DNA of 64,000 bases from Nemophila menziesii (Eukaryota > Streptophyta > Magnoliopsida > Boraginales > Hydrophyllaceae): contig JARWIR010000005.1 of the NCBI GenBank assembly GCA_029959085.1, positions 38,479,850-38,543,849 of the forward strand. Reading direction: 5' to 3'. Shown piece by piece: positions 33,480 through 46,129 of the stretch. Each line of letters begins with the position of its first letter. Position 1 is the first letter of the stretch. The translations under genes were made by a program, and so were the position numbers. A model generated the notes under the pieces. It had not been told where the DNA came from, searched no databases, and worked only from the letters and a program-made list of their open reading frames with translations.

Positions 33480-35330
33480 ACATTTATCTAGTGACTTCAA
33501 CTTCTTTTTTGGCATTTTCGGCTTATAGTGAAAGTACCTCCTTGATCTCTTTCGTAATCTCTTTGACTAGGCTCAACATTTATCTCTTAAAGCTTGGCTC
33601 GGTTTGTTCTTCAACTATTTCAAGAATCTTCACGGCAATCTCGACATCAAGTGGCGATTCCACTACTTTATTAGTTTGAAGGCAAATAGCCTTAAATGAT
33701 TCGAACCAACACTACCATCGCTAATCTCTATGGACTTCACATCATTCTTCGTACCTTGGCCCCACTGTGAAAAGGTTTGTCGAAACTTATCATAAGCATA
33801 TGCTATTTGGGTGAATTGCTTCCCCATTATATTCAACGCAGTAGATTGGACGTTGAATCTCTTGTTGTTAACCCTCATATTATATTGTGTCAAATTCCAG
33901 AAAGATTGTGATCTTTTTTTTATATCAGATCCTTCATGTGGATGTTGTGGCAAAGTTTTCTATGCTAGATTATTGGCATAACTATCATAGGTTTGTTGCG
34001 ATGGTGGTATTGGCTTGACTAACATTGGTACCCTTGATAAGGACCTGGAAACCTATGTTGGTAATTGTTGTTTTGAGATCGTGGTTGGTAGGAATTACCT
34101 TGATTCACGACCCTATTTGGATAAGACCATTGAAGGCCCGGATGATTGAAATTCCCTTACTAAAACCCAGTATTACCTGAGTGGTAATTCCCACGATTCG
34201 ACACGGAATACACTCATTACTAATTACCTTCACACTCTTACGTGGAAAACCTTGTGCCTCTTGCACAACTTTTATCTCAACTGGTTTCCCTTGGACAATT
34301 TTCTCTATTGTAGTATCAACTGCTTCCCAGAGAATTTAGCGTCTACAATAGTTTCACTATCTAAACGTAGTGTACCTTGGGTGTTTGTAATGAGAGCTCG
34401 CGACTGTGGCCATCTCCTCTTGTTTCTACTATATTTGCCATACCAACTGCAGTTTCGGTAGATCCATAGACACGACACCTCCTCTTCCAAAACATCTACC
34501 CTCAATCTTGAACCGGCATTGATGCCATGATAGATCATCACTAAATGAAGTACTAGGGTATAACCATGGAGTGGACATATGGCTTACTTGTATTGGAATC
34601 TCGTCCATGCATTTCGTACACTTTCCCCATTGTCTTGGAAAAAACTTACAAGTTCCATCTGATCCTTCATTCACATGCTCAAGGGACAATAGCGATCAAA
34701 GATCTTGACTTAAACTCATCCCATGACGTAATCATTTCTAATGGTTGACTATCCAACCATTCAATAGCACCTCTGGTCAAGAAAAATGGAAACATGTAGC
34801 AACACAGCCGCTTGCGTGTAATCCATTGAGTAATGTGGGCATCACAAATCTGCATAAACTTATGAACCGACCTCACCTGATCTTGTTGTGTTGCACCACT
34901 AAAGTGTCCAAATATCGTGAATTGACTCAACATTCCTTGATCAGGCTTAAATTTTGCAGCTTGGATAACTAGAAGGCAAATTCTTAACAGTTGTACTCGA
35001 AAAGGTGCTCCCTGTCCAAGAAGACCTTGTTCGTAGCGTTAGTTATTCTGTGGATTCCCTCCTATGGCATGCCTTGTGGGTGTACTACCTGGGGGATTAG
35101 AATTTGTTGATTGTTATTATCCCCAGGTGGTACCTCATCTTTTACTTGTGGGTTCACTCGCCCATCATTTAACAAATCTACCACTCCAGACATTTATTTG
35201 TTTTTCCTCTACTCCCTCTCTTGCTTTTTCGTAGCTCAGAGCAATTTCTCAGCATCCGAGAACATATACCAATACCTAGGAAGCATGAAAGATACAACAA
35301 CAAAAACCAGCGTAAATTGAGATAAATAAA
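33480..35330 (-). pseudogene. Gypsy gag remnant, minus strand
   Basis: Near 34933-34680 the minus strand reads MLSQFTIFGHFSGATQQDQV, then QICDAHITQWITRKRLCCYM, FFLTRGAIEWLDSQP and SWDEFKS. These align with the gag at 24510-24730. TQGTLRLDSET (about 34390-34355) matches TRGTLRLDAET near 25075. Stops and frame changes occur throughout. The gag-protease spacer is recognisable near 33480-33950. No protease, RT or integrase remains. It is a sister of the 22456 element, clearly older. Confidence 0.7.
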
Positions 35331-35366
35331 AACTACTACACTAAAAGTAAACACAATAACTAACTA

Positions 35367-35385
35367 GTCCTCGAAAACGTCGCTA
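35367..35385 (-). other. Decayed Asp-tRNA-type primer site
   Basis: GTCCTCGAAAACGTCGCTA aligns with the reverse complement of the site at 24000-24018 with several substitutions, at the expected place next to the 5' LTR. Confidence 0.5.
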
Positions 35386-35389
35386 AAAC

Positions 35390-36378
35390 GGTGTGGTGGC
35401 AAAGGCGTGATAAATAAGCGATAAGAAAGTACACACCTAAGACCACTATGTGAAACTCACTACAAGTGTACAGATAGTTCGCAAGTAATATTTGGATAAT
35501 AAAGTTCGTTTTAAGGGAATTATCGGTTAGCTCACACTCGTGTTAAGATATAAGCGTAGAGGATATTAATTTTTTAAACTAAAAATATAAATAAAAGGAA
35601 ATATTTGTTTGGTTTTTTGAATAAGAATTAAAATAAAATAATATTAAACTATTAATACAAATAAAATAACCAATAAGAATGGAGATGAGATATAGTTTAG
35701 GTCTGCTAGTATGCACCCTTTCTTCCTAAATTAATATTCTAATTATAAGGGTGAATTGAGCATACATAAATAGTTGGGATTCTATAATCCCTCTAACTCC
35801 CGTCAGGGTAGCTTAGAAGGCAACCTCAACACTACTAAGGGACTTATGTAAGGGGACCTTGCGCAGAGATCGATGTTGAAATCTAACCCCTAATAACTAT
35901 CTAGTTAGGCAAGCCCGTCAGGATCACTACCACACACTTGAAGATTATGTGTTTATTTAAGAAATTGAACCCCCCATCCAAGTGAAAATCCTGATTACTA
36001 AAAGAAGTCCTAACGTGATCGAGGGTGGTGGAATAAACGGCAAACAAAAATAAAGTTATATAAAAAATCTCAACTCAGTTAAATCTAATCCCAAATAATA
36101 ATAAAATAGCAAAACAGAATTCAAGATTATACATATTGCAAACCCAAGCTATGGAAAATTAGTTCATAATAGAAAAAATAAAATTAAAGAGTAAAGAGAT
36201 TAAAAACATAGTTAAGCTAAGAATCTAATACAAATTACCCTAATGGTAAGAGGAAAATGATATATATGAGGAGTTCTGATGCTCCAGCTTCTATTTCTTC
36301 CTCCTTCAGTCAACTTGCTTTCTCTCTGCTGAATATTTGGAGGCTGTGAAGCTAAGGACTTGTTTCTTAAGTCAAAAC

Positions 36379-36467
<89 letters not shown>

Positions 36468-37020
36468 TATATATATATGTGTGTGTGTTAGGACGAAAGC
36501 TAGGTCATGTTCTAGGTTTTAGAGTGCAAATCCAACTCAAACACGTTTACTTAAAAACATGTCTGGTCTGGCCCATAGAAATTGTAACCCTAATAAATTC
36601 TCTATTGTACCTCCAAATCACGAGACATTAATGGCACGCATTCCTAAGTTAAAAACCTAGTTGGATATAAAAGGGCTCTTTCAATTTCTCTGTTGATTTT
36701 ACGCGACAACAAAAATATTGTACTTCCCAAACCTAGCTGACAACTTCCACACTTTCTAGAAACGACTTCTTTGGTCCTTTAACGCTTGATTTTATTTTTG
36801 ATATTCTTCCCTTGATTCCTAATCCATGCTTTGGCATCTAATATCATCATTGTACCCCCAGAGCTTCATATTTAACACACAAATTACACAAAAAATGCTC
36901 TAAAAGTAACAAACCTCCAAAACAAGGCAATAAACAAGACATTAACAAATAATAGGGAAAAATCCCTCATATAAGCACATAATACACCTAAAATAATGTC
37001 TTACATAAATGGAGACATCA
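35390..37020 (-). repeat. 5' LTR of minus Gypsy element
   Basis: The right end GGAGACATCA (37011-37020) is the LTR start on the minus strand. The left end is placed by the primer site. It contains a long (AT)n tract at 36382-36462 followed by (GT)n near 36478-36489. Confidence 0.75.
36382..36462. repeat. (AT)n microsatellite in LTR
   Basis: About 80 bp of pure AT. The partner LTR has only 29 bp at 32922-32950, showing expansion or contraction since insertion. Confidence 0.95.
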
Positions 37021-38165
37021 CTACGTCGAACTTATTATCCAAGCTATGTCGGTCTCATTTCTGATGCTACTTATTACCGAAGCTATGTTGGTCCCTTTTC
37101 TGAAGCTATGTCAAACTTATTACCAGAGCTATGTTGAGCTCATTTTTATTCCTTTGGTCGACCCCTTACCCTGATAAGGACTTTTGTATCGGTTTGCTAG
37201 TGGAGCTGGTCTTTCTGAGGTCATAGGAGCTGGTCTTTCTGAGGTCATAGGAGCTGGTCTTTCTGATACCAGAGGAGCTGGTCTTTCTGATGCTAGATGA
37301 GTTGGTCTTTTTTTCCATAAAAGATGGTTTTATGAAAAGTATTTTACATACTATCTAATCTTTAGGTCGGGAATCCATTGTCCGACGCCCTAGTTGATGT
37401 TCTTAAGGAGATGAGAAAATCTTTTTACATACGATCAACATTTTCAGGTCGCGAATCCCATGGTCGACCCCTAGTTTATGATGTTGGGGAGATGAGATAA
37501 TTTTTTTACATTCTTTCTACTTTTTTTGGTTTGATATCATTGGTCGACCCCATAGTCCATGATCTTAGGGAACCAAGAAATATTTTTTACATTGTATCGA
37601 CTTTTTGAGCTCATGAAGCCATTGGTTGACCCCCTAGTCGGTGACCTAAGGAAGACGAGAAAATTTTATTAAATTCTATCAACTTTTCCAGGCCAGGAAT
37701 TCATTGGTTGACCCCTAATCGGTGATCTTAGGGAGACAAGTAAAGTTTTTTACATTCTATCAAATATTTTAGGCTAGATATCTTTTTAAAAACATTTCAA
37801 GATATCAAAATGTCTTTATTATAACCATCTATTCTTTCATGTTTCCTGTTTTCATTTCAAAAAAATTCCTGAGAGGGAAAAAGAGATTGAGCCGAAAACT
37901 ATCGGGTCAACTTGCACATGGTTTAATTTAGACTTTTGAAACAAATCATTTATAGTACCTGACAGAGTCTTACTGTTGTTTACCTTTGACCTCCTCCTCT
38001 GTCAAATTCCCCTAAGGTAATTAAAGTAGCACTCCCGTGCACATTAATAATCACCTCGGATAACTGCTACACCTCATAGTGTTTGGAATTTCAGTGTTAG
38101 ATTGTCTGTTGAGACTACAACTCGGAGTTTTTTTTAGGTGGTTCTCTTGATGATAGAATCATATG
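37021..38165. repeat. Non-coding segment with two minisatellites
   Basis: 37040-37140 has loose repeats of GAAGCTATGTYGG. 37202-37312 is a 24-bp unit GGAGCTGGTCTTTCTG plus 8 bases, about 4.6 copies. 37341-37790 is an 84-bp unit, about 5.4 diverged copies, each with TTTTACAT and GGTCGACCCC or GGTTGACCCC. The rest shows no ORF or recognisable element. Confidence 0.75.
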
Positions 38166-39680
38166 TGTCGACCACAAGAGTGTGTAAATAAATCAACACC
38201 TTCGAGAGATACTACTCTCAAGTGTAGGGATCATTGACAAGTAACAATATGGTATGTAGGGGATTATCGTTCTCCACATGGACTACAAGGTTAATGTTTT
38301 TGTGTTTTAAGGAAGCGTAGAGGGGTTGAGTTACAATTACCTACAATAATGAAAGATTTTATTTTCGGAATTAAAGACAAAGGTGCAAATAACTAAATTA
38401 CGATTAACAATTAAATAAACTAAAGGACGAAATAGTAAATCTAAAGAATATAAATATGAAGATAGCTTGAGATTTTCTAGTAATCCCTACTAAATATGAA
38501 TTTAGACATTTATTGATATAAGGGAGAATTAGTATTTTAGCAGTTGTCGGGATTCTGAAATCTTCCTATATCTCTCCCGGGTAGATAAGGGGTTGTCTTA
38601 CAATGGTAGAGATCTCTCCCGAGTGACCCTACAACACATTCAAACAGAATTAATCCTAACCTAATTGACTATCCCGTTAGCCAAGACCTCCCTGTTCAAT
38701 AAGACACACTGAACAATTATATATTATTTTACATACTCTGACCCCCTCCCGGGCGATAGTCAAGCTTACAAAACCTAACCCACTACTTGATCAAGGTAAG
38801 GGATGACAAATACAATACAAATATATAATAACTGCAAACTACTTAGTTCAGTTCAATACTACTAACCCAAACGCAATAAAACATCATAATTCAAAAGCTA
38901 GGGCTCATACATTAAGCGTTTCTCAAGCTAATACAGATATAGTTCATACTAAAAAAAATGATTAAAATGATAGAATGATGTTCTAAATGATAACTAATAA
39001 AGATAAATTCAAGAATTACTTAAAACGATAAAGGAATGGTCCATTAATGGTGGAAACCCTTGCAATCTTCTCCTTCTTCTTCTCTATACTTCCAAGTGTT
39101 TATTATATTTTAGAATGACTAATTACCCTTATCTAATTCTAATTATTGGTATTTAAAGGTCCATAAAATGTTGTATGTGTTTTGTGCCTTTTTCAAGAAG
39201 AGTCTGGTTCGTACCACAACAACGACATTTAGAATAACTTCTTTAGTTCAACTACGAATCGCAAAGCGTTTAATACTACACGTTTCTGACTTTAAATCCT
39301 ATCTAGATATGGAAGACCCCCTCTAGAATCCTTGGCAATCTTGCGTGGAATCTCGAACAATCCACTTTCCAAATTTTGACGACACATGCTTTCACTTTTA
39401 GAAAATGGTCAAATCTTCCTCTTTCTCCATAAATAAGGGGTGATCTTGTTTTCTTAACTTCTTATCATCATATTGGAGTGTCCTAGAATCCATGTATCTA
39501 AGAGCTACACATATAACACACAAATTATGCACAAAAGCTCTAGAATAGCATAAACACCGAAACTAGACAAGAAAGTGTAGAACATAAAATATTGGGGAAA
39601 TAAATCCTCAACTATGTTATATAAACCCCTAAAAATATGTCTCGTGACTATAATAATCTATCACAAAAAATGAGACATCA
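38166..39680 (-). mobile_element. Probable solo Gypsy LTR
   Basis: The minus-strand LTR starts at 39680 with TGATGTCTCA and the terminal hairpin (arms 39637-39643 and 39672-39678). It ends at about 38166. Its interior matches the other minus LTRs. Neither a primer site on the left nor a purine tract on the right is present. ATATG (38161-38165) and GTATG (39681-39685) may be a diverged 5-bp TSD. Confidence 0.6.
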
Positions 39681-39872
39681 GTATGCCGAATAACAATTGG
39701 CCACTACAAAACGTACTAACATATCTTTTCGAAAGGTTCCCCTGACCGATACTCATCGATAACTCGATGTAACCTTTCAGGAAAAAAACTCTACCCCGTA
39801 AATTTCTTTATACAACCAATGTATATTTTCACAACATTCAGGTCTTTTTTAGTTGAATATATGCCCTCACAT
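39681..39872. other. Short unassigned stretch
   Basis: Between the solo LTR and the start of the 39873/58070 repeat. No gene or element recognised. Confidence 0.4.
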
Positions 39873-42430
39873 ACAATAGATCTACTTAACTTCCCATATC
39901 AAGAACACCAGATATATGAGTCCATTCCTGATGACTGCACGTATTACTAAAAATAAATATGGGGGAAGATTAGCATGATGGTCTCCTTATCAGTGAATTA
40001 TATGTCATCACAATGTGTAGGAATACCATACTGCTCTGTAGTGTGTTCAGCTCACACGTACTACTTTCTCTCTTTCCTAGAGTGCTTGCCCTTGCGACCT
40101 CCAATTATTGGGTTCATATTGAAAGTGAAACTTCTACTACTCTCAGGCAACCTTGTTACCATGTTCACTTCATAACCCGTCCATTAACTAACTTTGGATA
40201 ATTCGGAGATAATATTTACCTCAAAATCACTCTCTTGTCCTCTTGACTGAGCCGTGGATTTACAAGATGCCTTCTTGGCTTGTTATCTCTATGAATCACA
40301 TTTCTCTTTCTGGTGTTCTTTCCCGATGATTGGGTCTTATTCTATCCTTGGATTTATTTCTCATATTTCCCTCAGAAGGATAGGGAATTTTTCCCAAATA
40401 TCTCAACATTTCGATTACACAATTCAGCTGCATCAGTTAATATCGTGTTCGTGGTCCTTATGGAAATGAAAATACTTTATGTTATCTCCCATACTCGCAT
40501 CTACAATTTTTTTGGAGGCCAGCGTACTTCTTCCTTTTTGATTTTTTTCCATTATCACGGGAACTTATCCAATGCTATAGTATTATTACCTTCTTAGATT
40601 TTATATTCATCCCTCGGCTCAACTCTTTCAAACCCCTAATACCCTGTTCTTTCAACATGTTTTTGTTGTCAGTCATATCTTACCTAACCCAGAACATTTC
40701 TCACCATATTTTCTCTTTATTTAACCCGTGTGATAACACTCTTTCACGTTTCCTCTGCTCGGATATACTTTATTGACTCACTTATTATGTTACATAATGT
40801 TGATTTAGGCTACTATCCAACCATGTTTGAAAGATAGGGTTGAATAACCCTCAGATAATCACATAATATACTATAGACTGATCCAATCCTCTACATTATA
40901 CACAATTCTGTGAACCGATCAACATATGCAAGAAGTCATTCATTTTCCTTTTGGTATATTTTCAATAACGATGAATTTGCCTGACCATTGGCCTTTCTTA
41001 GGAACCTATGAGACAAACAACCTACTATTTGTGAGACATTATTTATTTGCTTGGGCTCTAACATGGAGATCCACTTTTGGTCATTTTTTTACCAATGTAG
41101 TAGGATGAACTCGACAATAATATGCATCGGTTTTGCAATGAACTCCATATTCCTTTGGTATGCATATACATAAGCTTCGAGATTAGTAGTCCTATCAAGA
41201 ATGTCATCGATTGAGGCTTGATCTTACTTGGAATTGGAGCATCCAAATCTCTCTAGATAGAGGATCCAATTGATTTTCCACTAGCATACGATCGAACATC
41301 TAGGGTTTCCTCAAGTTAATCCCAAAACCTATCAGGCTTCGTAGTCTTTGACGTATTTTCTCAGATACTATTCTTTACTTCCTACATCAATTGCATATGG
41401 AGTTCTATATACCCCAGATCTCGAGGATATGAACTTTAAGCCATTTCTTTTGTATTATCCAGAACATGTACTATTCAAGACGTCCTTCTTTGTTACTCCG
41501 GAAGAGGCCTCTACTAATTATTAAGTTTGTATATCAATTGGTCTAAGTATTGCGACACCATCGGGAGAGGCTCATTACCCCCACAGTTTTTGGTATATCC
41601 ATAATATAAGGTTCCACACCGTTGTGGATCGCATTAGAACATGTGGAATCTTAATAAGATTCAATTTCGATTCCCATAGAGGGTTATAGATGATAGGGCA
41701 TGAAAATTACGCCATCATTACCCTTGGGATAACACTCGACCCAAAGATATAAAATAGAACCAAAACACAATAACATAGATGCATATGTGTATGCTAGGGA
41801 TGATAAGAGCATGTACTAGTGATGTAGACAATGAGGAGTGTTAATAAATTCATCCTTTACCCTTGATAATTATTGAGAATATCTATCTTAACTCTCCCAA
41901 GTATTTGGATGAAGCTTCAAGGATCGGCTTTCTTCTCCCAACCTTCTTGGAACCAGACACTAAATTAGGGCCACATGGAGGTGTGCTCCCGATGGCACAT
42001 GAACGCACAACATTAACATTATAGCTATCGTGGATTACTTAACGCGTGGAGCTACATAAAGTCGGATGTAAAATAACCAAACCATCTTAAATAGAGAGAA
42101 AAAAATAGTTTATCGAGAGTACTTAGAGTGTGTCTATTATGTCGTAGAGAGGGGTATCTATAGATGTAAAGTGAGAGCGCAAGACGCTACTGTTTGGCGC
42201 ATTATAACTCGGAGGCAGGTGCATGTGTTAAGCTTGAAAGGAAACACGCTCTATTGAAGTGAAATTTATATATCATCCTAATTTGGTCTTTGGGTGACTC
42301 AAAGGACCTATCCTGAGGAGATATTTGCCACTTTTCTCCCTTGGGAAACCATTCTATTCCTTTGAAGCGTACCCATATACCGTAAGCTTCAAATGTCAAG
42401 GCTTCTTCGGGTTGGACCAAGTATCGACGC
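39873..42430 (-). pseudogene. Tat-like Gypsy gag relic, first copy
   Basis: On the minus strand near 40510-40440 a translation gives IVDASMGDNIKYFHFHKDHE followed by HDIN. This is the K.C.FH.DHGHDT motif of Tat-type Gypsy gag; the usual Cys after it is lost. Near 41000-40900 KIYQKENE, a stop and LLAYVDRF resemble the KQ..ESLR.YL.RF motif of Retrotrans_gag. PIPSKIKPQ (about 41240) fits the start of the gag core. Many stops and shifts. Protease and pol are not seen. The whole region recurs at 58070-60890. Confidence 0.55.
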
Positions 42431-42439
42431 TATATTTTG

Positions 42440-43390
42440 TATTATCACTATACTAAACTGCTACGTGATCAAGGTAAAGCTTTTAAGATTTCATACAAAT
42501 ATATAAACAACAAAAATAACCATTACATTGCAATATCAAAATCCTAAATAGTAAGACATATTCATAATTCATAAACTAGGGTTCATACTCTTAGCAATTA
42601 TACAACTATGAAGATTTTAAGTCATATCAAAAAATTGAATAAAAAAGGTTACAAGATACATATTTACTACATGAATGGAAAAGAAACAAGAATTGCCATA
42701 GTTGGAATGATGGAATGGATATAGATCATAGATTGGAAGTGTCAACCTTGATCCTCTTGCATCTTCTCTTCCCAGGCGTTTCTTTATTCTCCCCAACTGA
42801 AGATTAATCTTTTTTTAAAGGGTTAAATTGATATAATAAAGCTAAAAACTTTTTTGGTCCAAGTGAGCCTACTCAGTTGGGTCAAAAGTTGCCCAAAATG
42901 TTTTTAGTAAATTTTGGACAGGCATGGGTCATCATAGCAAAACTGGTATAAATCCATTGTCTTAACTCCCTTCAAGAAATGTCTCTTCTCACACGACGTA
43001 GACTCAAAGAGATATTTTGATATGAAGGGGCTTGACATGAAACCTTACCAATTAATTATGGTTAATTTTAATAGCCGACAGTGATGTTTTCCAGAAATTG
43101 AACTTAACCATTTTGAGTGACTTTTTGGTTCTTTTGCGACCTGACTTGGGGTTTACTTTGAATTTTTGACATCTCATATTCATTTATAAATCTTGAATAA
43201 TCCTTTTAACTAGGATCTACACACTTAACACACAATTATGTCAAAAGATCTCGAAATGTAAAAAGAAAATCCAAAATGAGCTTGTAAATCCATTAATATC
43301 ACAAAACTAGAATAATCCAACTTTAAAGCTGCAAAATCCAAAAACATTATGTGTCGTGAATCTCTAAATCCATCACAAAATACTAGAAAT
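42440..43390 (-). repeat. Gypsy LTR fragment, first copy
   Basis: Motifs such as ATAATTCATAAACTAGGGTT match the solo LTR near 38890. The right end (TGTCGTGAATC near 43352 and CCATCACAAAATAC near 43371) resembles the hairpin region just inside an LTR start, but the terminal GAGACATCA is lost. The R-U5 end is missing on the left. It recurs at 60900-61530 with an internal deletion. Confidence 0.6.
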
Positions 43391-44329
43391 CAAGATCTTA
43401 TCTATATAGTTAAAAGGTCATTCTTGTGGGAAAATTTGGCTCTCCCCAACCCTTCATATCAAGCTTTCAAAGCCACATCTTGGAGGAGAGATTTCAAAGC
43501 CTAACCTTCATGATTATCATATTTTTAATTGTTTTTCTAAGCTCTATCATTGAATATACTCATCAAGAAGTATTGACATGAGGTAGAATATATTCAAATC
43601 TAAACCAGATATTTTCTTCTTTTTCTAGAATAAAAGTTTGATATTCATAAACTAGAAAGTGAAGAGTGTTTTAGTTCTTGTATATGATAAATACGGGAGA
43701 AAAGTCTTCATGGATTATGAAGCATGCATTTGAATATTGGGAGTATACGTGTTTATTGTATGGTGATACACAAGAGAAGGCTTTACGGGTTTGTGAAGTG
43801 TTATATCGTGCATATAGATTGTATACTCTTTTTTGTGTGGTAATACACAAAAAAAGGTTTCATGGGCTTGTGAAGTGGCATCATGAGTGTAGTTTGTATA
43901 CTCGCTTGACTTATTTTTATGATAAAATATGGGGTTACTTTGAAGGGTACTTTGAATGGGTGTTAAAGGTTTATTTTCTAACCTTTTATAGAAAAGTAAT
44001 ATTAGTGGATGATCTTATAGGATCCTAAGTGTAAAATAAATTTTAGGTAGTGGACTAGACCTCTAGGTAACAAAACCATTGTATATCGTGTGTATCGCTT
44101 CTATTCCCTTAATAATTAATTTTGTATGACAAGTTTTTTATATATTTGCTACACTATTTTTTATTATCTTTGTCTTAGATATTCATGCTATGTGTTTGAG
44201 TATTTTCTCCAATCATTGTTGGCTAAGTTCTATTATAAAATAAGCATACTAAGTGATATATTGAAAGTATAGGCTATCTTAACTTATTGTATTCATATGG
44301 TTAAAGGCTTAGTATTTAATTAGCTAGAT
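43391..44329. other. LTR-like left part of copy B, no gene
   Basis: Two diverged tandem units of about 80 bp (about 43758-43910) share GGTRATACACAA, TTGTGAAGTG and TTGTATACTC. Near 44040-44100 the wording GTGGACTAGACCTC to ATATCGTGTGTATCGC resembles the R-U5 part of plant LTRs. A 116-codon open frame at 43678-44028 runs through the tandem units and is not kept in copy D, so I do not call it a gene. Confidence 0.4.
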
Positions 44330-45790
44330 GTACATTGAGTTGTGTATATTTAGCTTTTGCTTATTTGCCTCAAGCTGTTTTGTCAAATTATCTTTCCTAA
44401 AACTAGGTTACCCGTAAGCGTTTTGACAAAATGACTCAATGAGTTTCTAATTATTAGTTTCCATAATATATAATCCTTGTATTAGTGAAATTGATTGAAA
44501 TGTGTTTTTATGAGAATATTTTTTATTTGGCCTTTGTCCTATTCATCTTTGCATCTAGTTTATTTCTTGGACAACCGTTTGGGAACCCAAATCTGCTTCT
44601 CCCCTCTACACTTTTCAGCAAGATGTGCATTATTTTTACAAATTGTGAATAGAGATGCTTTATAATTACTAGTAAACCCCGATTTCCAAAATTTCATCTC
44701 CTTTCATGTCAATATAGATCATCGAAGGAAATTCTTTGGTAGATCAACCTAAATCCAAAACCTTTCATACCTCAACATACCAATTTATTGAGTGATAGTA
44801 TCTATTTGAATGGTAATAATAATCACACTTGCTATGTAACTCAATCCTACCTAACTCCAAATCTCCATAGGGAAATTAGATAAATTTGCGCACACTTGAA
44901 ACTTATCAAAACTAAGTTTTCTATAAAGGTCCAACTCTTCAAACTCTAAGAACTAGAGGCTTACCTATACATGCTTAATTGATAAAGTGTTCTTATGTTC
45001 TTAATATAATCTTAAAATTAATACAATAATATACCACATGAATTATATCCGAATTAAACCTTACCTAATTGCTTCTATTATAACCTTACCAGATTATGAA
45101 GTTTATAAATAAATGGAGGAGACCCCATAAGTTGTCCAATTAATTAATGTTTCCAATCTTTTGCACCAACTTCTAAGACACTTGAAAGAAGTTCAACAAT
45201 TATCTTACCCTCCACCTTGCTAAGTTAATAATAGAAAATATTTATTTCCTCTTTAATACTTCCTTCAAACAATTTATTTCAAGGTAATTTACGTGTTTAT
45301 TCACACACTTCAAATTATATATATGTTCATTGGGAAATATGTTAAACACCTTATTTACGTTTGTAATCCCTATATCCTTTTGTAGAGTAATATTGATAAA
45401 ACCATTCTTTGAACAATTTTTCCCTTATAAGTTGTAGTTAGTCCATAATTCCCATATTGAACTTCTAAATTATCTTCTATAAACCCCTCCCCCCCCAAAT
45501 TAACCTTCGTACTCGAATTTATTTTGATTCTAATCATCTATCTCCAAGACACAAAATAGTCATATCATGCTTTGATATAAAATATAAACATAGCTATAGA
45601 AAAATCAAACTGTAAATTGTTAAGTATTGAAAAACATCAGATTTGGGAGATATTAGAAAAATGACTAAATAAAAGAAGAAAAGAAAAAGGATATCAATAT
45701 CAGGATTAGATTCAAGATCAAGAAGTATGAAAAAAAAGATACGCTTTGAAATGTTTTCATAATGGCCTAAAAGTTCTGTTTGAAAAAGAA
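44330..45790 (-). pseudogene. DUF4283 retroelement ORF1 relic, copy B
   Basis: Same relic as 8330-9700. Minus-strand readings include NKLFEGSIKEEINIF, KVEGKIIVELLSSV and GAKDWKH followed by LIGQLMGS after a shift. A NIRTLYQLSM block also appears. Breaks differ from those in copy A, so neither copy has been under recent selection. Confidence 0.5.
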
Positions 45791-46020
45791 AGGAAAAGAA
45801 GTCATTAATGAGGACAGATAAAGAAAATATGTAAAGTAAAAATAAAAACTAATAAAAAACACACAACTTCAAGAACAAAAATTAATAAAATGATGAGCAC
45901 CAAATTCTATGATCAGTAATGTCGGAATGTTGATGCGGTGGAGTGGAAGATGTGGCGGTTGTGATGGGAGGCGGTGGAAGAAGGGATGAGAGAGAAAGAA
46001 AAATACTAAGAGAGATAAAG

Positions 46021-46028
46021 AAACCCTA
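46021..46028 (-). promoter_or_regulatory. Telo-box-like motif
   Basis: AAACCCTA here, read TAGGGTTT on the minus strand, lies in CT-rich sequence upstream of the DUF4283 relic. It is also present at 63922-63929 in copy D. Such boxes are common in plant leader regions; function here is unproven. Confidence 0.35.
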
Positions 46029-46129
46029 GATGAGGTAAAGAGAGTTGTCCAGAGTTGACTTTCATTATCATGTCAGCATTTGTTATTATCATGGTAGGCT
46101 ATGCTTTGCATATATAATTTGTGGCTTAT

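Larger units (their letters stand above)
32878..37020 (-). mobile_element. Truncated minus-strand Gypsy element
   Basis: On the minus strand it has a 5' LTR (35390-37020), a decayed Asp-type primer site, a gag remnant, and a partial 3' LTR (32878-33471) that aligns with 36340-37015. Pol and the env-like ORF are missing; the internal region joins the 3' LTR a few bases past its start. The outer left part of the 3' LTR is also lost at the border with copy A. Confidence 0.8.

Noticed and set aside
36337..36522. Open frames made of repeated Tyr-Ile
   Set aside because: They are translations of (AT)n microsatellites, as also at 22337-22390 and 50645-50718.
37202..37312. CRISPR-like regular repeats
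   Set aside because: Units are contiguous 24-bp tandem copies without unique spacers, in a plant context.
43678..44028. 116-codon open frame
   Set aside because: It runs across two diverged tandem repeats in LTR-like sequence and is broken in copy D; it starts with a non-ATG codon.
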